A program made the translations under genes and the position numbers. From the NCBI GenBank assembly GCA_016214055.1, contig JACRPE010000007.1, positions 1 through 64,000 of the forward strand: a stretch of DNA of 64,000 nucleotides, read 5' to 3'. The notes beneath the pieces were generated by a model that saw only the letters and a list, made by a program, of their open reading frames with translations, was not told the DNA's origin and made no database searches. This DNA is from Candidatus Roizmanbacteria bacterium (lineage in GTDB: Bacteria; Patescibacteriota; Microgenomatia; UBA1406; GWC2-37-13). Shown piece by piece: positions 43,404 through 51,889 of this stretch. Numbering within the stretch: position 1 is the stretch's first letter; the number at the start of each line of letters is the position of its first letter.

Positions 43404-45590
43404 ATGGAAAGCAAATTTACTCCATCACTTTTTGAAGGACGCATTTATGAATTCTGGGAAAAGAAAGGTTTATTTACCGCCCAAATTGATAAAAAGAAAA
43501 AACCATTCTCCATCATTCTTCCTCCCCCAAACGCCAACGGAAGTCTGCATCTGGGACACGCGATGTTTACCTATGAGGATATCCTTATCCGATTCCATAA
43601 GATGATGGGATATGAGACACTATGGCTTTTAGGTCTTGACCATGCAGGATTTGAGACCCAATATGTATTTGAAAAGCATTTAAAAAAACTGGGGAAGAGC
43701 CGTTTTGATTATAAACGGGAAGAACTTTTTCAAATGATCCTGGATTACGTGAATGAGAATAAAAAAAATATTAAGGGGCAGTTGAGAAGATTGGGTTTTG
43801 CCCTCGATTGGAGTCGCGAAAAGTTCACCATGGATCCGGCTATCGTAAAAATTGTTCATGGAACTTTCAAAAAATTGTTTGAAAAAGGATTGGTGTATCG
43901 GGCAAATCGTTTGATCAATTACTGCACTTACTGCGGGACATCACTCTCGGATTTGGAAGCGGAAAATGTAGACCGTGAAGGATTGCTGTACTTTATTAAC
44001 TTCCCCATTAAAACAGGAGGGACGATCCAGATTGCAACCACCAGGCCCGAGACGATATTGGGCGATGTTGCGGTCATGGTAAATCCGAAAGATAAACGAT
44101 ACCAATCCCTCATCGGAAAAACAGTTGTATTGCCCGTATCCAAGAGAGAAGTTCCCATCATTGCCGACGAATATGTTGATATGAAGTTTGGTACAGGAGC
44201 AGTGAAAGTAACACCCAATCATGACTTTAATGATTTTGAAATTGCCAAAAAACACAACCTGTCTTATCCTCCCATCATCAATTTTGCAGGGCGCATCCAA
44301 AACACCAACTCACCATACGACGGATTAAAGGTAACATCCGCCCGTGAGAAGATTCTTTTGGATCTGAAAGAACTCGGACTTTTTGTTAAAGAAGATAAAC
44401 ACCAAATGGTCATAAAGACCTGTTACAAATGTTCCCGCGTACTTGAACCTCTTCCCAAAGAACAATGGTTTATTAAAATTAAACCCCTAGCGGACGCAGC
44501 TAAAAAATTAATTAAGGAAAAGAAAACGGTTATCTTTCCCAAACGGTTTGAAAAACAACTCATTCGCATCTTAGACAACTTCATCGACTGGAATATTTCC
44601 CGCCAAGTTGTATGGGGTATCAGAATTCCTGCCTATTATTGCAAAAATTTCAAATTTCCCTACGTTCCTCAGGGTAAACAAATTTCAAATTTCAAATTAA
44701 ACCAAAACAATGGATGGTTCGTGAGTGCGGAGAAACCTGAGAAGTGTCTGATTTGCGGTGCGTGTGATTTTGTACAGGATGAAGACACTTTTGATACATG
44801 GTTTTCTTCGGCTCAGTGGCCGTTTGCGACTCTTCAGACGGAGAGCAAAGAATTTTCTGATTATTTCTACCCCACTTCTGTTATGGAAACGGGACATGAT
44901 ATCATGCGCGCATGGGTTGCCCGCATGATGATGATAGGAGATTTTGCAACGGGAAAACAACCCTTTAACACCGTATTTTTGCATGGAATGGTACGGGATG
45001 GGAAAGGACAGAAAATGAGTAAAAGCAAGGGGAATGTAATCGATCCGATTCTTCTCATGGATAAATATGGAACGGATGCTCTTCGTGCGGCCCTTATTTT
45101 CGGTACCAAAGAAGGGGGAGATGTTTCATTATCCGAGGAAAAAGTAAAGGGGATGAGGAATTTTGCGAATAAGATTTGGAATGTGGGAAGGTTTATTGAA
45201 TTAAATAGTTCTGTCATCCTGAACTCGTTTCAGGATCTTCAAAAGATTCCGAAACAAGTTCGGAATGACAAAGAAGCTCAGGAAATAATAAAACAATTAC
45301 AAAAAGAGGCGAAAGAATTAAAAAAGAGATATATGATCAATATGAAAAAGTATCGGTTTTCGCAGGCTTTAAACGATCTGCACGAGTTTATTTGGCACCG
45401 ATTGGCCGATTATTATGTAGAGCAGTTGAAAGATGAACTCAAAAATGGTAATATGAGTGCTCTTGATACGGTAAAGTCAGTGTATCTGGAGAATATCAAA
45501 ATGCTTCATCCATTCATGCCCTATGTGACCGAGGCGGTGGGACAAGTATTTTACGGAAAAGAAACATCTTTGTTACAAATTGGATTATAA
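43404..45590 (+). CDS. valS: Valyl-tRNA synthetase, shortened, with an in-frame repeat
   Basis: It charges tRNA-Val. The 728-residue protein has the HIGH-box region PPPNANGSLHLGHA (about residue 40), the editing domain (TTRPETILGDVAVMVNP, GTGAVKVTPNHDFNDFE), DTWFSSAQWPF, and KMSKSKGN (about 537). ValRS is usually near 880 residues; the C-terminal coiled coil is missing. A palindromic repeat at 45212-45270 is translated (SVILNSFQDLQKIPKQVRND) in the anticodon-binding domain. A second AAATTTCAAATT repeat near 44680 encodes KQISNFKLNQ. Confidence 0.95.
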   Translation: MESKFTPSLFEGRIYEFWEKKGLFTAQIDKKKKPFSIILPPPNANGSLHLGHAMFTYEDILIRFHKMMGYETLWLLGLDHAGFETQYVFEKHLKKLGKSRFDYKREELFQMILDYVNENKKNIKGQLRRLGFALDWSREKFTMDPAIVKIVHGTFKKLFEKGLVYRANRLINYCTYCGTSLSDLEAENVDREGLLYFINFPIKTGGTIQIATTRPETILGDVAVMVNPKDKRYQSLIGKTVVLPVSKREVPIIADEYVDMKFGTGAVKVTPNHDFNDFEIAKKHNLSYPPIINFAGRIQNTNSPYDGLKVTSAREKILLDLKELGLFVKEDKHQMVIKTCYKCSRVLEPLPKEQWFIKIKPLADAAKKLIKEKKTVIFPKRFEKQLIRILDNFIDWNISRQVVWGIRIPAYYCKNFKFPYVPQGKQISNFKLNQNNGWFVSAEKPEKCLICGACDFVQDEDTFDTWFSSAQWPFATLQTESKEFSDYFYPTSVMETGHDIMRAWVARMMMIGDFATGKQPFNTVFLHGMVRDGKGQKMSKSKGNVIDPILLMDKYGTDALRAALIFGTKEGGDVSLSEEKVKGMRNFANKIWNVGRFIELNSSVILNSFQDLQKIPKQVRNDKEAQEIIKQLQKEAKELKKRYMINMKKYRFSQALNDLHEFIWHRLADYYVEQLKDELKNGNMSALDTVKSVYLENIKMLHPFMPYVTEAVGQVFYGKETSLLQIGL
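45212..45270. repeat. Palindromic repeat translated inside valS
   Basis: Opens TGTCATCCTGAACTCGTTTC and closes with the complementary GAAACAAGTTCGGAATGACA arm. 59 bp, in frame, and the reading frame continues normally on both sides. The related trmD copy is read in the sense that also yields a QxLFRDL/KQVQHD peptide. Confidence 0.85.
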
Positions 45591-45596
45591 AATAAT

Positions 45597-45740
45597 ATGG
45601 CAACCAAAAGAACATATCAACCAAAAAAAGGAAAACGAGTAAGGACACACGGATTTCTCAAACGCATGAGCACTCATGACGGACGCGACGTCCTGAAAAG
45701 AAGAAGATTAAAGGGAAGAAAAAAATTAATTGTAGTATAA
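45597..45740 (+). CDS. rpmH: 50S ribosomal protein L34
   Basis: A 47-residue basic protein: [20 protein letters not shown] and [15 protein letters not shown], an unmistakable L34. It is 6 nt after valS. In most bacteria rnpA follows; here only a palindromic repeat separates it from yidC. Confidence 0.97.
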   Translation: MATKRTYQPKKGKRVRTHGFLKRMSTHDGRDVLKRRRLKGRKKLIVV

Positions 45741-45742
45741 AT

Positions 45743-45796
45743 TGTCATCCTGAACTCGTTTCAGGATCTAGATGCTGAAATAAATTCAGCATGACA
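45743..45796. repeat. Palindromic repeat between rpmH and yidC
   Basis: Opens TGTCATCCTGAACTCGTTTC and closes ATTCAGCATGACA. It begins 2 nt after the rpmH stop and occupies the place where rnpA would be expected. It supplies an ATG at 45791 that could be mistaken for the yidC start. Confidence 0.85.
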
Positions 45797-45817
45797 AATG
45801 AAGTTCAATTATTCCAT

Positions 45818-46657
45818 ATGCAAGTCATCGGTCAATTTTTTAATACGGTGTTTTTTAATCCCATATTGAATTTGTTGGTTGGTTTTTATCAACTGTTCAA
45901 CTACGTCAAATTACCGGGCTCATTTGGATTTTCCATCATCGCCCTCACCCTTTTTGTACGCGGACTCCTTCATCCTTTCTTTAAACAACAAATGGACACA
46001 GCCAAAAAAATGCAGGAAATGAAGCCGCATTTGGACAAACTTCAGGATAAGCATAAAAAAGATCCAAAAAAACTTCAGGAAGAACAACTTAAACTCTATC
46101 AGCAGGCGGGTATCAATCCTGCATCAGGTTGTCTTTTCATGATTATCCAAATGCCTGTTTTTATCGCCCTTTATCAGGTGTTGGGTAAATTTTTGGAAAT
46201 CAATCTGCCCAAGACGATTATGCAAATTAACGGCGCTCTTTATTTCAGTTTTTTGAAAATTAATACCATTGATCCCTGGTTTTTTGGTATAAATCTCGCA
46301 ACTACTCCTGAAAAAGGAGGAAACATGTTTTATTATCTCGTTCCGGTTATTACCGCAATTTTGCAGTATTTTCAGGTACAGACAGCAACGCCTGCCGCCC
46401 CTTCAACCTCCGCGGTTGAGGAGCGAAGCGGGAAAACCGCGGAGGTTAATGGAGGCAAAGACAAGAAGAATGATGGCGGCGACTTCCAGAAAGCCATGAA
46501 CACACAAATGAAGTATATTTTTCCTCTTATGATCGGATGGTTTTCCATGCGGATGCCCCTTGGGCTTTCTCTTTATTGGAATATCTTTTCGTTGTTTAGT
46601 ATAATCCAGTACAAACGAATTCAAGTAAATAAACCAGTTAACAAATTAACGGGTTAA
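45818..46657 (+). CDS. yidC: Membrane insertase YidC/Oxa1
   Basis: It inserts membrane proteins. The protein (about 279 residues) has an Oxa1 core: PGSFGFSIIALTLFVRGLLHPFFKQQMDTAKKMQEM, the charged loop, QAGINPASGCLFMIIQMPVFIALYQ, and the last helices FPLMIGWFSMRMPLGLSLYWNIFSLFSIIQY. It lacks the large periplasmic domain of Proteobacteria. ATG 45818 is preferred to 45791, which lies in the repeat. The loop near residues 195-212 (STSAVEERSGKTAEVNG) is encoded by a separate palindrome at 46405-46447. Confidence 0.93.
   Translation: MQVIGQFFNTVFFNPILNLLVGFYQLFNYVKLPGSFGFSIIALTLFVRGLLHPFFKQQMDTAKKMQEMKPHLDKLQDKHKKDPKKLQEEQLKLYQQAGINPASGCLFMIIQMPVFIALYQVLGKFLEINLPKTIMQINGALYFSFLKINTIDPWFFGINLATTPEKGGNMFYYLVPVITAILQYFQVQTATPAAPSTSAVEERSGKTAEVNGGKDKKNDGGDFQKAMNTQMKYIFPLMIGWFSMRMPLGLSLYWNIFSLFSIIQYKRIQVNKPVNKLTG
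46405..46447. repeat. Perfect palindrome translated inside yidC
   Basis: AACCTCCGCGGTT (46405-46417) and AACCGCGGAGGTT (46435-46447) form a 13-bp perfect inverted repeat around GAGGAGCGAAGCGGGAA. It is in frame in the cytoplasmic loop before the last TM helices. Confidence 0.85.
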
Positions 46658-46685
46658 CGAATTCGTTAATCTTTTAATTTGTTAA
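46638..46685. repeat. Nested palindrome at the yidC end
   Basis: Outer arms TTAACAAATTAA and TTAATTTGTTAA enclose the inner palindrome TTAACGAATTCGTTAA. It encodes the last residues (NKLTG) and the stop codon of yidC and continues into the gap before jag; it may end or stabilise the yidC mRNA. Confidence 0.8.
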
Positions 46686-46705
46686 TTATTTAATTTTTTA
46701 TCTAT

Positions 46706-47188
46706 ATGGAAAAACAGGAAGTTGTGAAAACAGAGGCCGAGGGACTTTTATCAAAGTTAATCAATGAGTACACATTGGAAGTGACCGAAAGCAACGGAGC
46801 ATTTCAAATTGTTATCAAGACTGAGGAAGCTCCCACCATCATCGGTCGTCATGGCGAAACCATTCGTGCCATTCAGAAAATTCTCGAAGTTATTTTATAC
46901 AAAAAACTTCAGGAATCGGTGCATGTTCTCATCAACGTAAATGATTACCGTGAAAAACAACAGGAAAGACTTGAGTATATGGCCGGTCAGTATGCGGATA
47001 AAGTAACCGAATCACGTCAGCCGGAAAATGTGTTCCATCTTTCCTCATATGAAAGGCGCATCATCCACCAGTATATAACCACGAACTATCCCGAATTGGC
47101 AAGCTATTCCGAGGGTGAAGGGCGGGATCGCAAATTGATCATCGACCTCAAAGAAAATGCCCCCGCAGGCGCAACAGAAACAGTTTAA
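46706..47188 (+). CDS. Jag/KhpB RNA-binding protein (KH-R3H)
   Basis: A 160-residue RNA-binding protein. The KH domain has IIGRHGETIRAIQKILEVIL (GxxG loop, about residues 52-71) and the R3H domain has LSSYERRIIHQYITTNYPELASYSEGEG (about 112-140). The N-terminal Jag domain is reduced to a short helix. It follows yidC, as in most bacteria, and probably binds mRNAs of envelope proteins. Confidence 0.93.
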   Translation: MEKQEVVKTEAEGLLSKLINEYTLEVTESNGAFQIVIKTEEAPTIIGRHGETIRAIQKILEVILYKKLQESVHVLINVNDYREKQQERLEYMAGQYADKVTESRQPENVFHLSSYERRIIHQYITTNYPELASYSEGEGRDRKLIIDLKENAPAGATETV

Positions 47189-47357
47189 TCCGCTGTTTAT
47201 TCTTTTCCTCCCTGCAATATTTGTTTTTGACCTGGTGTATTACATGTACACCCGTTCAACCTGCTTTCAATGCGGAGGGGTGAGTGAATTCATCAAAACA
47301 TCTTCCTTGACCTTTTATACGCTTTCGCAGACGATTCAATTATTAAAAAGGAGATAA
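47157..47357 (+). CDS. Possible small membrane protein
   Basis: A 66-residue frame overlapping the jag end by 32 bp, with one hydrophobic stretch (FILFLPAIFVFDLVYYMYT) and a CFQCGG pair. It lacks an upstream promoter or ribosome-binding site. It may be translated by coupling to jag or may be spurious. Confidence 0.3.
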   Translation: MPPQAQQKQFNPLFILFLPAIFVFDLVYYMYTRSTCFQCGGVSEFIKTSSLTFYTLSQTIQLLKRR

Positions 47358-47367
47358 TTGATTTGGT

Positions 47368-47421
47368 AGTCATTCTCGCGAACGCGGGAATCCATGGATC
47401 CCCGTTTTCACGGGGATGACA
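47368..47421. repeat. Short palindromic repeat
   Basis: GTCATTCTCGCGAACGCGGG and CACGGGGATGACA around CATGGATCC. It is a shorter version (54 bp) without the AT-rich middle. It lies just before the promoter of the 1215-aa gene. Confidence 0.8.
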
Positions 47422-47446
47422 ATTGGTTTTCTGCTACAATATAGTC

Positions 47447-50400
47447 ATGACTGCCCAACAGGAAAACAATCCCGTTAATCCGGAAATAGCCGAGCGGCAA
47501 GCCGCGGCTGATCAAAAAACCGGACAACAACTAGCCGAGGAACTTCTTCGTATGGCGGCAAAGGCAGAGGAAATAAAAAAAACGATTAATGATTCAATAA
47601 AAAAAGGCGAAAAGGTATCTGATGCTTTGGAGGGCTTTAAGGATAATAAATCAACCCCAAAAGGAAAAGCAACTGATGTAAAAAATATGGTACAGGAGGT
47701 ACTTCTTGCGGTGAAAGGCGGCAAAGTGGTATCATCTGAAGCTCAAACAGCCACAGACTCATCAAGTGATTTTGCACAAACAGCACTGAAACAATTGAGT
47801 TCCAAAATGGGGAACGTGGGCGATGTCACCGAGTCTTCTTCTCCCTACTTCTACGAGTTAATTTCCGACATCATCAAAGGTGAAGTAAAAGATAACGCAA
47901 GCTTAGAAGCAGAGTTTAAAAAGATCGGAAACTTAAAGACAGCCTCTCCCGATTTATATAAAAAAGTTCAGGACGCCATGGTACAGACGGTATTATCCAG
48001 TTCAAACATAAGTGAGCAAGAGGCAAAACAGAAGTTTGATGTGGCCCCTCCGCCAATACCTGAGCAACCGGCTCAAAAAAAAGATGAGATTATTCAGAAG
48101 CAGGATGAAGCAGAACAAAAGACAGACGTATCAAAACTTACGGAAAAGGTTGAAAAGCTTACTGATCAAATAGGTGGCCAAAGCAGGGACCCCTTTGAAG
48201 ATATATGGGGACAATATTTTTCAAATTATTTTAATTCAACCGGAGATAAAGTCTTGGTGAGAGCTATTTTTGATCCTGAAGTCTTCAAAACATATATAGA
48301 TGAAAGTAAAGGAGAGGTTGCAAAAAAAATGGGAGTGGATAAAAGTAATGATGATGTGGGTATGAAAGTATCAAAAGACATCGAAAGCAAAATAGTTAAT
48401 CTTTTTGGAAAGTTGTATAAGCGCCTTGATCATGAACGCGCAAGTGAGTTCTTTGAGCAGATAGAGCAACAAGACATCATGAGAGGTATACTACCTGCTA
48501 AAAATATATTGAAACAACGACTTCTTCAACTTGCCAACGGACAGAGTGATGAAGAAAGCTTTGGACTCTATCGGGATGGTGAGCTTGCCTCAGGAACGAA
48601 AGAAATACCCTTTAAGGATAAGGAAGGTAATACAGTATACAAACCTCGTGTCATTATCAGTCCTTATCCAAGACCGGAACCTTCTTCGGTATCAGATTTC
48701 GTCCATTTTCTTGATCAGAAGATTGATACCTATATTGATGCCAGAAGGTATTTTCATGATGCGCGGGCCATATTCTTACATCCAGTCGATAAGGATAAAG
48801 GTTTCTACGCGCAACTGGCGGGTTTTTCAGAACGCATGACCACTGTTGACTTTGATCAAGTGTTTCTCCTTCCTGATGCGAATATTTTTCAGGATGCACT
48901 TGATATATATGAAAAACATGTGGATGAAATGTTCGCGAAAAATGACTGGATACATGCTCCCACCATGTTTCAACAAAAATTAGGGGAAGTTCGCAGTCAA
49001 CTAGAAAATGATGTGTTAAAACAACTTAAACTTGTATATAAGGACGAGGATATGGATGAAGCTAGACTTGAAGCGGCCGTTACGATGGCTGTTGGCGCTT
49101 CACGGGGCATGTTTCTAACTGAAATTGAGAAGGCAGCTTTAGCCGACCCTGCAGTTAATGAAGACGGAAGCATCGCATACTCGAGTTACTATAATAATGA
49201 TACTTCAGCACTCACTCCTTTTAATCCCATGCATAAGTTTTTCCGTTTTCAGGGACCAACAACCACCGATCCCATTCTTTATATGCCTGTGGGGGGAAAG
49301 GATTTCAAGGGTTCTGTTTTTAGCGACCATAGAGAATTATATAAAAAGATGCAGGGATATAAAGATTCCTATATCAATGGCCGGGGGGGGAAGAATTCAG
49401 ACCTCAACGAAGGTGAAGTACTTTTTGCAGATTTCTTGGAAAATATTGGTAAGGTGGGAGGACCCTTACAGCGTAAAGGTTGGAGAACAACCTACATGTT
49501 ACAGCCACTTTACTATAAAGATACAGCGGGAATAAGTGAAGGAAAACAAACAAGTGAAATATTTGATTTTTGTAAAACATGGAAGAGGTTTGAAAATATT
49601 GGCTATGAGGTAGTACAGGATTTTGTCACTAAACTAAAGCCAGATTTTCAGGGCGCATACGAAGGGGGAAAAGGGCTTGCAAATGGACGGTATGTTATAC
49701 AAAAAAAAGAACTCTTTGATTATATTTATACACGGTACTTCAATAATACCGCCGATGGAGACGTGAATCACTATCTCAAAGGTATCCGAAGTGAGATGGA
49801 GAAAAATGTATGGCAGGATATAAAAGCCGGTAAACCTGCCCCGGATGATATCGAGGCGGAAATAGAAACCCGTACTACGATGTTATTCCTCAATCGAACC
49901 CTTGCGCGTCTGGTAGCTCAACGCATACCTTCAAAGATTCTCAGAGTTGATAGAGGCAGATTAAGTAAGGATGGAGTGAGTAAATGGCGAAAAATTGCTG
50001 AGGAAATGTTTTCGGTGAAAGAGTTTGGAGATCAACGAACGGAGAAGTTTGATGTAGTAGTAAAAGATTTAATGTTCGCCGAACAACTGCTCCGAAATAA
50101 AGTTAGTACTCAAATGAGAGAAATAAAAAAATTACCGGAAAGTGAGCACTATAAACTCGGAGAAGTACCATATGAACTAACTCAACAAACAGCAAGAAGT
50201 TTATTGAAAGAGAAAGGATATACGGATGACCAGATACAGAATGTATGTACCTTATTGGGTAAGATTGAAGCTCATTATACCCATGGTAAAGATGGTACCA
50301 AATATCTTGACGGCACATTGCTGAACATGGTACAGGCAGGAGATACCGTGAAAAAAGAATATAAATATACTTTTGGACTTGAAGAATTGGACTTGAGTTT

Positions 50401-51094
50401 CATTCCCTGGCGCGCGGGTGGAAACCGGATGCTACCGCGGGCCATAAGTGATATATCTGATGTTGAGAAAAATGTGGCGGGGGAGATCATGAAATTTCCT
50501 GACGCTTTAAGAAAGATGGCCATAGACGGTAAACATGATATTGGTCCAGTTCTTGAAATACTTGAAAAAGTATATGGATCCTTAATAGGCATCATAAACC
50601 CCGACTATGCACATCGCATGGTGCATCATATGGCCGCCTTGACCATGCAATATTATAAAAAAGATTCACAAGCACGTTGGGCTTATGGATTGTTTGGATT
50701 TGGAAGGAAGAACTCGCTTGCCGCAGAGCGTGCGGGAGGCACTTCTCGCGTATGGGAGTGGGATAGTACTGATATTGACCGCTTCTGCGTAGCGCTTGAA
50801 TCAAGAAATCTCCTTCCCCGATCTCCACATAATCCAAGCAATCCAAAGCCAAGTTATGCACCAGTATATATCAATGTGCCATTTCTAAACAGGGCTATCA
50901 AGCTTCCTGATATATTCAAAAAACGAAAACCCGACTTTGAATGGAGTATAAAAAATCTTAGGGATCAATTTGGAGGTAATTGGAAAGACATTACGTTTGA
51001 CTATATAAACAGATATCTTCCCCTTGTCATCGCCTGGCTCCTCTGGAAATATATCCAAGACGCCCAAAAAGAAGCAGAGGGTAAAAAAAAGTAA
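47447..51094 (+). CDS. Giant tail-anchored protein of a T4SS-like locus
   Basis: A 1215-residue protein. The first 240 residues are Lys/Gln-rich with coiled coil (LTEKVEKLTDQIG) and a Pro-rich patch (PPPIPEQPAQ). The rest is a long globular region rich in Asp, Lys and aromatic residues without recognised motifs; a Trp-rich end (WRAGGNRMLPR, WEWDSTDIDRF) leads to a single C-terminal TM helix (YLPLVIAWLLWKY) and a basic tail. ATG 47447 has TACAAT 6 nt upstream. It precedes a VirB2-like gene, so it may be a cytoplasmic platform. No family recognised. Confidence 0.7.
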   Translation: MTAQQENNPVNPEIAERQAAADQKTGQQLAEELLRMAAKAEEIKKTINDSIKKGEKVSDALEGFKDNKSTPKGKATDVKNMVQEVLLAVKGGKVVSSEAQTATDSSSDFAQTALKQLSSKMGNVGDVTESSSPYFYELISDIIKGEVKDNASLEAEFKKIGNLKTASPDLYKKVQDAMVQTVLSSSNISEQEAKQKFDVAPPPIPEQPAQKKDEIIQKQDEAEQKTDVSKLTEKVEKLTDQIGGQSRDPFEDIWGQYFSNYFNSTGDKVLVRAIFDPEVFKTYIDESKGEVAKKMGVDKSNDDVGMKVSKDIESKIVNLFGKLYKRLDHERASEFFEQIEQQDIMRGILPAKNILKQRLLQLANGQSDEESFGLYRDGELASGTKEIPFKDKEGNTVYKPRVIISPYPRPEPSSVSDFVHFLDQKIDTYIDARRYFHDARAIFLHPVDKDKGFYAQLAGFSERMTTVDFDQVFLLPDANIFQDALDIYEKHVDEMFAKNDWIHAPTMFQQKLGEVRSQLENDVLKQLKLVYKDEDMDEARLEAAVTMAVGASRGMFLTEIEKAALADPAVNEDGSIAYSSYYNNDTSALTPFNPMHKFFRFQGPTTTDPILYMPVGGKDFKGSVFSDHRELYKKMQGYKDSYINGRGGKNSDLNEGEVLFADFLENIGKVGGPLQRKGWRTTYMLQPLYYKDTAGISEGKQTSEIFDFCKTWKRFENIGYEVVQDFVTKLKPDFQGAYEGGKGLANGRYVIQKKELFDYIYTRYFNNTADGDVNHYLKGIRSEMEKNVWQDIKAGKPAPDDIEAEIETRTTMLFLNRTLARLVAQRIPSKILRVDRGRLSKDGVSKWRKIAEEMFSVKEFGDQRTEKFDVVVKDLMFAEQLLRNKVSTQMREIKKLPESEHYKLGEVPYELTQQTARSLLKEKGYTDDQIQNVCTLLGKIEAHYTHGKDGTKYLDGTLLNMVQAGDTVKKEYKYTFGLEELDLSFIPWRAGGNRMLPRAISDISDVEKNVAGEIMKFPDALRKMAIDGKHDIGPVLEILEKVYGSLIGIINPDYAHRMVHHMAALTMQYYKKDSQARWAYGLFGFGRKNSLAAERAGGTSRVWEWDSTDIDRFCVALESRNLLPRSPHNPSNPKPSYAPVYINVPFLNRAIKLPDIFKKRKPDFEWSIKNLRDQFGGNWKDITFDYINRYLPLVIAWLLWKYIQDAQKEAEGKKK

Positions 51095-51113
51095 AATAGG
51101 GTATACTCAAAGT

Positions 51114-51881
51114 ATGAGAAAAAATGCAGTTATTTTTTCATTATCGATCTTACTGTTTATTTTTGTTCGTGGACTGCACGCTCAAGTTCCCACAAATATT
51201 CCGAATTGTGCGGCTGTGCCCACACTTGCGGTGCAGGCACTAGGTATCAGTTGTGGAGACAGTAATAATCCTTGTGCGAATACCTGCTGTGTTGATAGCA
51301 ATCCCCAAACCGCAAAAAGGGAGAGAATAGGTGCTGATTTACCCGTTATTCGTGAAGTACTTAAATTTGTGAATTTGCCAAATCCATTGGATTGGTTATT
51401 TGAATACAAGACGCAAATAAATACAAATCCTTGTGCAAATGGTTCACCCAGTACCCCTGGAGATCTTACAAACCCTTCATGTAGATGTATCAAGCCCACG
51501 GAGGCACCTCTTGAAACACTTATCAATATGTGTGAAAATATTAAAACTGACGGGGAAAAGGCTTCATGCAAAGATTGTATGAAAGGTATCGGTCAATCTG
51601 TAGGAGTGTGGACAGGTGTGGGGTGTATTCGATCAAATATAGGATCATTTATTCAGGAGACTCTTCTTGGTTGGGGTGTGGGGCTTGCCGGTGGAATTTC
51701 CATACTATGTATCATGTATGCGGCTTTTATGATGCAGACTTCGGGAGGTGAGGCAGAAAAAATAAAGAAAGCTCAACAGCTTATGACTTCATGCATTACA
51801 GGCCTGATGCTAATCATATTTTCAGTCTTTATACTTCAGCTAATAGGAGTAAGAATACTTCGGATACCAGGGTTTAATTAA
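51114..51881 (+). CDS. Cys-rich VirB2-like exported protein
   Basis: A 255-residue protein with a signal peptide (residues 4-22), a Cys-rich extracytoplasmic part (about 14 cysteines, including CANTCC and CRCIKP), then two TM helices around the loop QTSGGEAEKIKKAQQLMTS, the VirB2/TrbC-like pattern. TATACT (51102-51107) is 6 nt before ATG 51114. The Cys-rich domain suggests a disulfide-linked pilus or envelope subunit. It converges with the VirB6-like gene. Confidence 0.7.
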   Translation: MRKNAVIFSLSILLFIFVRGLHAQVPTNIPNCAAVPTLAVQALGISCGDSNNPCANTCCVDSNPQTAKRERIGADLPVIREVLKFVNLPNPLDWLFEYKTQINTNPCANGSPSTPGDLTNPSCRCIKPTEAPLETLINMCENIKTDGEKASCKDCMKGIGQSVGVWTGVGCIRSNIGSFIQETLLGWGVGLAGGISILCIMYAAFMMQTSGGEAEKIKKAQQLMTSCITGLMLIIFSVFILQLIGVRILRIPGFN

Positions 51882-51889
51882 GGAATATA

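Noticed and set aside
45212-45270. valS broken by a repeat insertion
   Set aside because: The insert is a multiple of three in effect, the frame is open throughout and all catalytic motifs are present, so it is an insertion and not a pseudogene.
47157-47357. Firm call of a second gene at the jag end
   Set aside because: The hydrophobic stretch is suggestive, but without promoter, ribosome-binding site or family I keep it only as a low-confidence feature.
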